Part shown: positions 5,831 through 11,580 of the stretch, in pieces | How positions within the stretch are numbered: the first letter of the stretch is position 1 | How the letters are laid out: every line of letters begins with the position of its first letter | IMG/VR virus record: IMGVR_UViG_3300046747_000460 | Coordinates: 1 to 40,905 of that record | Source of the DNA: a virus | Direction: 5' to 3' (one strand) | DNA length: 40,905 bases | Made by a program: the position numbers and the translations under genes | The notes under the pieces: generated by a model | Told to the model about the DNA's origin: nothing | What the model saw: only the letters and a program-made list of their open reading frames with translations | The model's database searches: none

Positions 5831-6037
5831 AGGGAGAATTTTTTTCTGAAGTAGGATTGAATGCGAAACAGGTAATCCTTCTTATCTAAGCTGATGATGA
5901 TTCGTAGCGGAGGGGGAAGAATTTTTTTAAGAAAGTGGAGTTAAATGTGAAACAGGGCATCTAACCTAACATCATGTTATTCACATCAGCGGGGGGAAAT
6001 TTTTTTCTGAATTGTTATTTAGAAGTGATCGGGGGCA
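5831..6037. repeat. Imperfect 80-bp tandem repeats next to TerS (candidate pac or regulatory site)
   Basis: Units begin at 5831, 5911 and ~5991, almost exactly 80 bases apart. Each opens with a G-run, then A/GAA and seven T (for example GGGGGAAGAATTTTTTT), followed in units 1 and 2 by related sequence ending in GAAACAGG. Unit 3 keeps the G-run/T-run and a later GGGGGCAT. No ORF of this region is supported. The position beside TerS suggests the TerS-binding (pac) site or an origin; that is inference. Confidence 0.6.
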
Positions 6038-6051
6038 TGAGATACATAAAT
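6035..6051 (+). repeat. 17-base direct repeat with the recombinase gene
   Basis: GCATGAGATACATAAAT occurs here and, identical, at 11635-11651 inside the serine recombinase gene. It could be a recombination remnant or site, or chance. Confidence 0.4.
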
Positions 6052-6055
6052 CTTA

Positions 6056-6172
6056 AGTACCGGTACTGGTTAAGGATGCACCCCCCTCATCTTTTTCCTG
6101 TTTGGATTTGGCTAGGGGTGTCTAGCATCTATCAATACATTACTTGATTCACCATCCGCTCGCTAGGTGAAT
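6056..6172. promoter_or_regulatory. Palindromes in the intergenic region downstream of TerS
   Basis: This gene-free stretch holds a perfect 12-bp palindrome AGTACCGGTACT (6056-6067), a C6 run (6071-6076) able to pair with the G6 run at 5991, and a hairpin ATTCACC-12-GGTGAAT (6147-6172). Another 12-bp palindrome, ACACTATAGTGT, covers the TerS stop (6189-6200). These may be protein sites for packaging, replication or transcription; none has a U-tract typical of a terminator. Confidence 0.5.
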
Positions 6173-6191
6173 AGAGACAAGCACACTCACA

Positions 6192-6626
6192 CTATAGTGT
6201 CGAGGGCTTAGTTGATTCGTTTGCTTTGTTGAGGATGAAGTCAAAGGCAGCTGTTGCTATATCCTTAGCTGCATGTTGAGCCTCTGATTGATCGTAGCCC
6301 CTGTGTCGACCCTGTGTCTTTAGCAGGAAGATTTGAAGCGTTGTATCATTAGATTCTTCAGCACGTTCATAGACGACAGCCTCAAGCTTATCAATTTGCC
6401 TTTCCCTAGCATCTGCTAAAGCTTGACCAAGATCGGAGTCATTATCGCATCTATTTCTAATAGCATACCTTGTAGTACCGAGCCTATCAGCCACCCTACT
6501 AAGGTTACCATTATAGTCTTTGATAAGCTCAAGCATTACAGATTTGTCAAGTGGAATGCCTGGCAAAGGGCGTTTAGCTTTTTCACCTATCTTATTGCCT
6601 TTCTTAACTGAAGGGAAGCCAGCCAT
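6192..6626 (-). CDS. terS: Terminase small subunit
   Basis: A 144-aa protein. Residues ~28-75 contain an HTH (LIKDYNGNLSRVADRLGTTR), the DNA-recognition part; residues ~80-115 (DKLEAVVYERAEE ... LQIFLLKTQGRHRGY) are the helical oligomerisation segment whose 'FLLKTxGxxxGY' ending is characteristic of phage small terminases. The subunit selects phage DNA at the pac/cos site and hands it to TerL. SD AGGTG precedes the ATG, and a promoter lies at 6745. Unusually, it is not beside TerL (37888-39378) but 7.7 kb away on the circle. Confidence 0.88.
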   Translation of the reverse strand: MAGFPSVKKGNKIGEKAKRPLPGIPLDKSVMLELIKDYNGNLSRVADRLGTTRYAIRNRCDNDSDLGQALADARERQIDKLEAVVYERAEESNDTTLQIFLLKTQGRHRGYDQSEAQHAAKDIATAAFDFILNKANESTKPSTL

Positions 6627-6698
6627 TAATCACCTAGATAAAAGATTAGATAAACAGAAGATAATCAATCTTGTATTTAGCAAAGTAAGAAGCTTAAA

Positions 6699-6713
6699 CG
6701 GCATTGCATGCCG
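6699..6713. promoter_or_regulatory. Hairpin in the TerS 5' leader
   Basis: CGGCAT-TGC-ATGCCG, a perfect 6-bp stem between the TerS promoter and the TerS SD. Could be an operator or a leader stem-loop. Confidence 0.45.
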
Positions 6714-6744
6714 ATACGCTATGTTCAAGACTGAGTATAATCAA

Positions 6745-6773
6745 TCGATAACATTAAGCACTTTTCTTGTCAA
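6745..6773 (-). promoter_or_regulatory. Promoter for TerS and the following - strand genes
   Basis: On the - strand TTGACA (consensus -35, 6768-6773), a 17-base spacer, TATCGA. It gives a ~110-base leader before the TerS ATG. Confidence 0.6.
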
Positions 6774-6776
6774 GTG

Positions 6777-6793
6777 GGCAAAAATTGCCTAGT
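6777..6793. promoter_or_regulatory. Candidate operator between divergent promoters
   Basis: GGCAAAAATTGCCTAGT, an exact 17-base copy of part of the perfect palindrome at 4088-4108. It sits 3 bases from the -35 of the TerS promoter and ~40 bases from the + strand promoter, a good place for a regulator of both. Confidence 0.5.
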
Positions 6794-6833
6794 GACTAAG
6801 TCTTAATGATTTACGGAATACTGATTTAAATCC

Positions 6834-6862
6834 TTGTTAAATATTAGGTCATATGATAGAAT
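6834..6862 (+). promoter_or_regulatory. Promoter of the + strand early-type operon
   Basis: TTGTTA, a 17-base spacer, TAGAAT with an extended -10 (TGATAGAAT). It faces the operon that begins at 6970 and leaves a leader of about 100 bases. Confidence 0.7.
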
Positions 6863-6869
6863 ATACGTC

Positions 6870-6961
6870 ATAACAAGTGGAAAGGGGCGGTAACGGGCTT
6901 ACAAGAGTAAGTCGTACAGTGTAAATCCGGAGTACTGGTTATGAGAACACAAAACAAGGAG
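6870..6961 (+). other. Untranslated leader with small hairpins
   Basis: Between the promoter and the SD the leader has a GC-richer stretch with a CTTAC-AAGA-GTAAG hairpin (6899-6912) and short complementary segments (CAGT/ACTG). No known riboswitch class is recognised. It could hold an antitermination or regulatory element. Confidence 0.3.
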
Positions 6962-6969
6962 ATTAAATC

Positions 6970-7251
6970 ATGGGTATGATTTTAACAAAAGATAACAAAG
7001 AATTGATGATTAATCTAGGGACTGGCCAGCTATTCACTAGAGATTTAAAAGCGGAAGAACTTGACGCAATTGAGAAAGCTCGACGCTTTGAAGACTTTAA
7101 GAAAATTGTAAATGCGTATCCCAATGCTGTGGCAAAGCAATTAGATTGCCTCATTGAAGAAGGCTTTGATCTTGAAGAAATTGCAGATTTTGCTTTGAGA
7201 TTAGGAGTAGAAGAAGATTCGATCAATGGATGGCAAGAGGTTGAAGCATGA
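6970..7251 (+). CDS. Hypothetical protein (93 aa), first gene of the early-type operon
   Basis: A 93-aa acidic protein (LTKDNKELMINLGTGQLFTR; later DCLIEEGFDLEEIADFALRL, a likely helix-turn-helix-like or UBA-like pair of helices). SD AAGGAG before the ATG at 6970. Its stop overlaps the next start in an ATGA. First position in the operon suggests early expression against the host or for regulation. No family recognised. Confidence 0.8.
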   Translation: MGMILTKDNKELMINLGTGQLFTRDLKAEELDAIEKARRFEDFKKIVNAYPNAVAKQLDCLIEEGFDLEEIADFALRLGVEEDSINGWQEVEA

Positions 7252-7478
7252 GAATAAGAATTAACACAATATACGATTTAAGAAGATGTGTAAGTGAATG
7301 GTGTCCTCATCTTGAACTTGAGAATTACAAGCTCACTAGAGAGGAATTAGACGAAGAAATTGCATGGGATTTACTCACCATCTTCGTTAAAGAACATAAA
7401 TTCAAGATGGGGGATTATCTTCCTCGCTTTGATGATGAGATGTTTATTAATTTGTACGCAAAATATGAGAAGGAATGA
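7248..7478 (+). CDS. Hypothetical protein (76 aa)
   Basis: A 76-aa acidic, mainly helical protein (RRCVSEWCPHLELENYKLTR ... IAWDLLTIFVKEH). The ATGA overlap with the upstream gene supports the start at 7248. The gap to the next ATG is one base. No family recognised. Confidence 0.75.
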   Translation: MRIRINTIYDLRRCVSEWCPHLELENYKLTREELDEEIAWDLLTIFVKEHKFKMGDYLPRFDDEMFINLYAKYEKE

Positions 7479-7479
7479 A

Positions 7480-7722
7480 ATGACTTTACAAGATCAATGC
7501 CAATACATGGTTTTAGCTTTTGAAACGCCTACAATGCCAAGACTATGCCCAAGAATGTGGCTAGTAAAAGAATCGGCGTTGGATGAACTTAATGCTTTTC
7601 TCTTTATGGGATATGCATTTGCTGATCTTCTCACGATTGATCTAAATACCAAGGCAATCATCGGGCAAGAGAGGTTTGCGGGAGCCGAGGGACTAACTAA
7701 AGCTAAGGCAATAAATGAATAG
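7480..7722 (+). CDS. Hypothetical protein (80 aa)
   Basis: An 80-aa protein (MTLQDQCQYMVLAFETPTMP ... RMWLVKESALDELNAFLFMG). The start at 7480 has SD AAGGA and lies right after the upstream stop; a longer in-frame start at 7360 would run deep inside the previous gene and is rejected. Its end overlaps the next gene by 8 bases. No family recognised. Confidence 0.75.
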   Translation: MTLQDQCQYMVLAFETPTMPRLCPRMWLVKESALDELNAFLFMGYAFADLLTIDLNTKAIIGQERFAGAEGLTKAKAINE

Positions 7723-8212
7723 ACTTAAACAAATGGTCGTAGGACTACATAATTTACACATTAAGAGGACAAGACAAATGAGAAAAGAATATGCGAAACA
7801 CTTTGAGACAAGAACAAGAGTTGACAGCGGTAAAACTTTCATCGCTTGCAAAGACGATGCACCCGAAGAATTGAGGGATCTTATTCAACACATTCACTTT
7901 GATTTATTTGAAAAGGCATTTCCAAGCGACTGGATCTATTTGACGATTTTAGAGGCCTTTGAAGCTCTTGAAGATGATCCATTAGAGAATATCAACATTG
8001 AGCCTGATGTCTACTACCATGAGCTTTATAAGTGGTTCGGTGAGCCTATTGCACATATTCTTTGTATTGAAGCTCAAGAGGAGGGCTTATGCGAAGGGAA
8101 AGGGATCTATGAGATAATTGGCACTGCTCAATTCCTTGCTAAAGAAAAAATCTATCATGCCGTCAATGATTTTATTGATGGTGAAGATGATGAAATCACC
8201 GAGGAGGAATAA
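7715..8212 (+). CDS. Conserved-type phage protein of unknown function (165 aa)
   Basis: A 165-aa protein with a segment 'FIACKDDAPEELRDLIQHIH' near residues 50-70, a pattern I associate with a common phage hypothetical family ('CKDDAPE-LRDL'), and a very acidic tail (DGEDDEITEEE). Function is not known for that family. It overlaps the previous gene by 8 bases, and its stop shares a base with the next ATG. A basic N-terminal helix (KQMVVGLHNLHIKRTRQMRK) may bind nucleic acid. Confidence 0.78.
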   Translation: MNRLKQMVVGLHNLHIKRTRQMRKEYAKHFETRTRVDSGKTFIACKDDAPEELRDLIQHIHFDLFEKAFPSDWIYLTILEAFEALEDDPLENINIEPDVYYHELYKWFGEPIAHILCIEAQEEGLCEGKGIYEIIGTAQFLAKEKIYHAVNDFIDGEDDEITEEE

Positions 8213-8454
8213 TGTTGACATGTAGATATATCATTAAAAAAGAAGGGCAAAACATGGAGGTTCAAATACATGAGTTGCCCTCACTAGAAAGAGGAATACT
8301 GTTCGCGTCTGAAATGTTAGCATTCACGGGCGATAATGACAATAGAATTGAGTGGGTGCATTTACATTGCTTTAAGAAATCGCACTCCTTTTATCTACAT
8401 TTATTTGAAAATTCGAGAATAAAAGAGAAGCCGTGTCTATCAAAACATTTTTAG
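8212..8454 (+). CDS. Hypothetical protein (80 aa)
   Basis: An 80-aa protein (MLTCRYIIKKEGQNMEVQIH ... HCFKKSHSFYLHLFENSRI). The start at 8212 uses the TAATG overlap and the GAGG run at the end of the previous gene; an internal ATG at 8254 is a weaker alternative. Its 3' end overlaps the HTH gene by 22 bases. No family recognised. Confidence 0.65.
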   Translation: MLTCRYIIKKEGQNMEVQIHELPSLERGILFASEMLAFTGDNDNRIEWVHLHCFKKSHSFYLHLFENSRIKEKPCLSKHF

Positions 8455-8762
8455 GCCTTGAGGAGAGAGTCAAGATTAAGAGGTATATTGATAATGGGTA
8501 TTCCCTTTTTCTTATCTCTCAATGCCTCAAGCGTTCAAAAAATACCATTATTGTAGAGGTAAATAAAAACGGGGGGAGGGAAATATATGACCCTGTTGCA
8601 GCTCAAAATAATGCTGATTTAAATAAAAAGATAAGGCTAAAAGCATTGCATAAGGGGAGAAATTCACAGACTCAAGGACGCACTTCCTTTAAGGAGAGAA
8701 TTGCTAATCTTGAAATGCAAGTTGAAATATTAACAGAAACAATTAGGAATTTAAAGAGATGA
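8433..8762 (+). CDS. IS30-type HTH (HTH_38) plus coiled-coil DNA-binding protein
   Basis: A 109-aa protein with GTG start. Residues ~7-50 form the HTH (LEERVKIKRYIDNGYSLFLI ... IIVEVNKNGG); residues ~85-109 form a coiled coil (RIANLEMQVEILTETIRNLK). It is a paralogue of the 95-aa protein at 4710-4997 with the same domain order, and like it has no transposase catalytic core. A dimeric DNA-binding regulator is likely. The stop overlaps the ParB-like gene start (ATGA), so the two are co-translated. Confidence 0.8.
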   Translation: MSIKTFLGLEERVKIKRYIDNGYSLFLISQCLKRSKNTIIVEVNKNGGREIYDPVAAQNNADLNKKIRLKALHKGRNSQTQGRTSFKERIANLEMQVEILTETIRNLKR

Positions 8763-9481
8763 CATTACAGAAAACTAAAGAATATGACAAGTTCATTTTT
8801 AGAGATGATAACCGCCTTAAAATTGATCAAGCCCATGTCAAAAGACTAGTAGAATCCATTCAATCTAGAAATCTTCTTGATCTACGGCCCATCATAGTCA
8901 ATCAAGATTATGAAATCCTTGACGGCCAGCACCGTGTTCTTGCAGCTAAAAAGCTGGGAGTTGACATTTACTATGTGATTGAAGAAAAGCTCCATCATAA
9001 AGATATTATTCTTATGAATGTAGCTAAGAGTTGGACGTTAGCCGATTCTTTCAATTACCATGTAAAAAACCATTACCCCGAATATGTGAAATTAAAGGAA
9101 TTTATGGATAAGGAGAATATCTCTTTATCAATTGCTATCCACATGACAATGGGAAGAAAGAAAGATCAATTCTTTAATTTTAAGAATGGTAAGTATAAAT
9201 TCAATGTTGATTCAATCGGCAAAACAGACATTATTTGGGATACGATTAATTACATTAAGTCAATTAATGGAAAATCCCTATATTGTTTGACAGCACGATT
9301 CTGGAAGGCCTTAAACGCTCTTTTCTCTCATGATGACTTTGATCAAGATCAATGGATGCGCAATCTAAAGAAGTTCATCAATCGAGTAAATGTGCGGGCT
9401 ACTTGTCCCGACTACTTAGAGTTATTTCTTGAAATATACAACCACAGATTGGCCGTTAAACTTGAATTGCCGAAGGAATAA
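8759..9481 (+). CDS. ParB/Srx-like nuclease-domain protein, copy 1
   Basis: A 240-aa protein. Residues ~14-75 are a ParB-type N-terminal domain: IDQAHVKRLVESI, RPIIVNQDYEILDGQHRVLA with the DGQHR core at 55-59. Modern ParB domains of this type bind CTP or, in relatives, act as nucleases. The remaining ~165 residues are helical and lack the standard ParB HTH/parS domain. A paralogue with the same DGQHR position lies at 39848-40591. Coupled to the HTH_38 gene upstream by an ATGA, which suggests the pair act together. Role (partition, regulation or DNA modification) not settled by sequence. Confidence 0.85.
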   Translation: MTLQKTKEYDKFIFRDDNRLKIDQAHVKRLVESIQSRNLLDLRPIIVNQDYEILDGQHRVLAAKKLGVDIYYVIEEKLHHKDIILMNVAKSWTLADSFNYHVKNHYPEYVKLKEFMDKENISLSIAIHMTMGRKKDQFFNFKNGKYKFNVDSIGKTDIIWDTINYIKSINGKSLYCLTARFWKALNALFSHDDFDQDQWMRNLKKFINRVNVRATCPDYLELFLEIYNHRLAVKLELPKE

Positions 9482-9482
9482 C

Positions 9483-9734
9483 ATGAAGAAGTTTATTAAT
9501 ATATCAACATGCAATAATTGGACTGATTACCATGATGAAGATGAGAATCTATGGAGAAGGGAGGAAGTGATCCCCAAGTATCACTTTTACAAAGTCTTCC
9601 CCCATGGATTAGTTTTTCAAGGCTCAATGAGTCAAGCAAAGGGAATCGAAGGGATAGAAAGGACTCATCAAAGATTTTTAAAAGAGGAAAGAAATGTTGT
9701 TATCCATTCCGTTGATGGAAAAGTTAAAAGCTAA
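9483..9734 (+). CDS. Hypothetical protein (83 aa)
   Basis: An 83-aa protein (MKKFINISTCNNWTDYHDED ... YKVFPHGLVFQG). SD AAGGA lies 5 bases before the ATG at 9483, one base after the ParB-like stop; the longer in-frame start inside the ParB-like gene has no support. The 3' end overlaps the next gene by 41 bases. No family recognised. Confidence 0.72.
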   Translation: MKKFINISTCNNWTDYHDEDENLWRREEVIPKYHFYKVFPHGLVFQGSMSQAKGIEGIERTHQRFLKEERNVVIHSVDGKVKS

Positions 9735-10011
9735 TTGGGGAATTCCGGCGGAAACAATGGAATGCTTCGCAGAGGCAAGGCTTCTTGATCCGTCAAATGG
9801 ATGGGAAGCCTATTTGCTGGCCCTTAGCGACGACGAAGATACTTTTGTATGTCTTATCATGGGAAAGCTTGAACAAGTCCCTACAAGCGCTCTAATTGAG
9901 TCTTGTAACAACTGCGGAGAATATCTGCAAATTGATAAATCTTTTCGCCGAAGACAAGCAAAAGAGATTTACAAAAAAATGAATGAGGGAAAATGGATAA
10001 ACGAGATATAA
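9694..10011 (+). CDS. Hypothetical protein with a CxxC knuckle (105 aa)
   Basis: A 105-aa protein with a helical N-terminal half (WGIPAETMECFAEARLLDPS) and a CNNCGEY motif at residues ~70-76 followed by a basic helix (RRRQAKEIYKKM). GAGGAAAGAA precedes the ATG, a fair SD. Overlaps the XRE gene downstream by 19 bases. Possibly nucleic-acid-binding; no family recognised. Confidence 0.68.
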   Translation: MLLSIPLMEKLKANWGIPAETMECFAEARLLDPSNGWEAYLLALSDDEDTFVCLIMGKLEQVPTSALIESCNNCGEYLQIDKSFRRRQAKEIYKKMNEGKWINEI

Positions 10012-10202
10012 AGCTTTTCCGAGCTTATCTGGAACTAGATCAAAAAGGGTTTGCCGAGCGAGTGGGTTGCTCTATTAGTGCTATCATGAGATGGGAAACA
10101 GGGCGATTTGAGCCGATGGAAATTTACAAAAAAAGATTAGAGGAGTTAATGAAAGAAAATGGATTTGACATACATCAATTCAAAAGACCTCAAAAGCCTT
10201 GA
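9993..10202 (+). CDS. Cro/C1 (XRE) family HTH regulator
   Basis: A 69-aa protein formed almost wholly by an XRE HTH: LFRAYLELDQKGFAERVGCS, then SAIMRWETGRFEPM, with the usual 'Q-x2-FA-x2-VG-x-S-x3-I-x2-WE-x-G' pattern (residues ~13-42). SD GAGGG before the ATG. At this size it would act as a Cro-like dimeric repressor. The palindromes near 5616, 6777, 15585-15637 and 16438 are candidate operators. It overlaps the next ORF by 44 bases. Confidence 0.88.
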   Translation: MDKRDIKLFRAYLELDQKGFAERVGCSISAIMRWETGRFEPMEIYKKRLEELMKENGFDIHQFKRPQKP

Positions 10203-10497
10203 AGATTATCTCATCTCTCTTGTGATGGCATTGATATCAATCAAAAGCTTCAATGAATATCATTTGCAAGCCATGAAAGTGGGTATCTTAGATGATGAAC
10301 TTCATACCCGGGCAGCTACAATAATATGGGATTTCCAGCGCATCAGCTCTCATTATAATGAGCAAATTAAATCCATCTGCGATTTACTTCCATCGGATAT
10401 TAACTTAGAAAGCATACTTAAGGAGTTTCAGCAAAAAGAATTGAAGAATGCAAGAAAACTTATAAAAGAATCGAAAACAAAAAAGGAAGACCCCTAA
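10159..10497 (+). CDS. Hypothetical helical protein (112 aa)
   Basis: A 112-aa mostly helical protein (SLEDYLISLVMALISIKSFN ... FQQKELKNARKLIKESKTKK). The start at 10159 has GAGGAG upstream at a long spacing and overlaps the XRE gene by 44 bases; a shorter start at the internal Met 23 (10225) is possible. The stop shares one base with the next ATG. No family recognised. Confidence 0.6.
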   Translation: MDLTYINSKDLKSLEDYLISLVMALISIKSFNEYHLQAMKVGILDDELHTRAATIIWDFQRISSHYNEQIKSICDLLPSDINLESILKEFQQKELKNARKLIKESKTKKEDP

Positions 10498-10721
10498 TGG
10501 ATTGGTTTAAAAAGCATGTTGATGCCATAATGATCATAAGCTCGATTATTATTTCAATGATTTGGATGAATGGGCAATTTAATGCCGTTGAAAAACGCTT
10601 TGCCGAGGTTGATAAAGATTTAGCAGTAATAAGAACCGAAATGGCAGTCATTAAGACTGTGCTTTTAATGAAGAATATCCTCCCTTCGGAGCTATGCAAG
10701 AATTCGGAGGAGAAGAAATGA
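10497..10721 (+). CDS. Membrane-anchored coiled-coil protein (74 aa)
   Basis: A 74-aa protein: residues ~9-26 are a transmembrane span (DAIMIISSIIISMIWMNG), then a heptad-like region (AVEKRFAEVDKDLAVIRTEM). Such 'one span plus coiled coil' proteins in phages serve in lysis (holin or spanin parts), membrane exclusion or replication anchoring. SD AAGGAAG; TAATG overlap with the gene before and ATGA with the gene after. First of four consecutive membrane/exported genes. Confidence 0.75.
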   Translation: MDWFKKHVDAIMIISSIIISMIWMNGQFNAVEKRFAEVDKDLAVIRTEMAVIKTVLLMKNILPSELCKNSEEKK

Positions 10722-10930
10722 AAGAATTTATAATTAAATGTGCTACAGTTACAGCTTGCTTAGTCATTATAATCAAATTCATAAACATTGAAATGAAAAT
10801 ATCTCATGATCACCAAATACGGTTTTCAAGGGATTATAAAGATAAACTTGAAATCGAACATAAGTTTGATTTTGGAGGAAATCTTTATAAACCTATTACC
10901 ATTGATCTTACCCATAAAGGAACAAGATGA
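10718..10930 (+). CDS. Membrane-anchored protein (70 aa)
   Basis: A 70-aa protein with an N-terminal span (IIKCATVTACLVIIIKFI, residues ~4-21) and a polar C-terminal domain (HKFDFGGNLYKPITIDLTHK). A strong SD GGAGGAG precedes the ATG at 10718; ATGA overlaps on both sides. Could be a signal anchor placing the tail in the periplasm. Function unknown; see the cassette note in findings. Confidence 0.72.
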   Translation: MKEFIIKCATVTACLVIIIKFINIEMKISHDHQIRFSRDYKDKLEIEHKFDFGGNLYKPITIDLTHKGTR

Positions 10931-11121
10931 AAGAGCCTTTATTATGGACTTGCTGGGCTATTTTATGCTATGTTTTATGGCAAATTAGATGCCGATTAGA
11001 TGAGATTGAATATTGCCAAAAAGATATTATCAAACATTTGTCGGAAGAAAATTCAAGTCTTAGAGATTTATTGAAGGAGGATTTAAACAAACGAAACTTA
11101 TTTATGAACACGAAACTTTAA
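10927..11121 (+). CDS. Membrane-anchored coiled-coil protein (64 aa)
   Basis: A 64-aa protein with an N-terminal Trp/Cys-rich span (LLWTCWAILCYVLWQI, residues ~5-20) and a charged coiled-coil tail (LDEIEYCQKDIIKHLSEENS). Same plan as the protein at 10497. ATGA overlap with the previous gene. Spanin-like topology is possible but not shown. Confidence 0.72.
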   Translation: MKEPLLWTCWAILCYVLWQIRCRLDEIEYCQKDIIKHLSEENSSLRDLLKEDLNKRNLFMNTKL

Positions 11122-11139
11122 ATTAAAAAGGAAACTTAA

Positions 11140-11349
11140 ATGAAAAGAACTTTTGCATTATTAACATTATCAATTACAACTATTTGTTTTGCATATGACA
11201 GTCAAAGTCAAATGAAAGAATTTTTTAAAGAGCAGGAGCAAAAAGGTCATGATATGACAGATAGAATTAATAGAAAAATAGCTCAAGATGATCAACAGCA
11301 AACAAATGCTGCGATAAGAAGATCATCAACTCCAGTAAGATATTATTAG
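11140..11349 (+). CDS. Small exported protein (69 aa)
   Basis: A 69-aa protein with a clear signal peptide: basic start MKRT, hydrophobic core FALLTLSITTICFA and a likely cleavage after FA; the ~50-residue mature part is polar and Gln-rich (SQMKEFFKEQEQKGHDMTDR). No lipobox Cys at the cleavage site. SD AAGGAAA. Last gene of the operon, just before the terminator at 11355. Confidence 0.78.
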   Translation: MKRTFALLTLSITTICFAYDSQSQMKEFFKEQEQKGHDMTDRINRKIAQDDQQQTNAAIRRSSTPVRYY

Positions 11350-11354
11350 AAAAC

Positions 11355-11380
11355 AAGGGGTAATATTTTTATTGCCCCTT
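11355..11380 (+). terminator. Intrinsic terminator of the 6970-11349 operon
   Basis: AAGGGGTAAT / ATTGCCCCTT, a 10-bp stem with one U-G pair that exists only on the + strand RNA, loop ATTTTT, then CTTAATT. It begins 6 bases after the last stop. The U-tract is weak. Confidence 0.75.
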
Positions 11381-11403
11381 CTTAATTAAACAGGATAAAA
11401 AGA

Positions 11404-11580
11404 ATGACTTTCATAACAATTGCACAGTTTTTACAACTCGGCCGGAAATGCATTTTATGCAACGCAAATGCCCAATGGCTTGATAAGTTTGATGAAAATG
11501 CCCCTGCATATTGTGATCATCATTTCCCCGGCCGAGTTTGTGAATGTGAAATATGTAAGGAGGAATCATGCGATACATAG
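11404..11580 (+). CDS. Zinc-binding microprotein upstream of the recombinase (58 aa)
   Basis: A 58-aa protein (MTFITIAQFLQLGRKCILC...) with CILC, then CDHH and CECEIC-x4-C: enough ligands for two zinc ions. AGGA precedes the ATG. Its last 13 bases overlap the recombinase start, whose SD (AAGGAGG) is inside this gene, so the two are expressed together. It contains both arms of an 11-bp inverted repeat (11435 and 11528). No family recognised. Confidence 0.65.
   Translation: MTFITIAQFLQLGRKCILCNANAQWLDKFDENAPAYCDHHFPGRVCECEICKEESCDT
11435..11538. repeat. Inverted repeat next to the serine recombinase gene
   Basis: AACTCGGCCGG (11435-11445) and its exact inverse CCGGCCGAGTT (11528-11538); the flanks AAATG and CATTT continue the symmetry with a 2-base offset. 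The arms lie 82 bases apart, in GC-rich sequence unlike its surroundings. Candidate recombinase subsite pair or an mRNA stem. Confidence 0.55.

Noticed and set aside
5831-6037. CRISPR-like array
   Set aside because: Only three imperfect units of 80 bases with no constant repeat/variable spacer pattern and no cas genes.
6870-6961. Riboswitch in the leader of the early-type operon
   Set aside because: Only short stems; no conserved core of a known class can be recognised.
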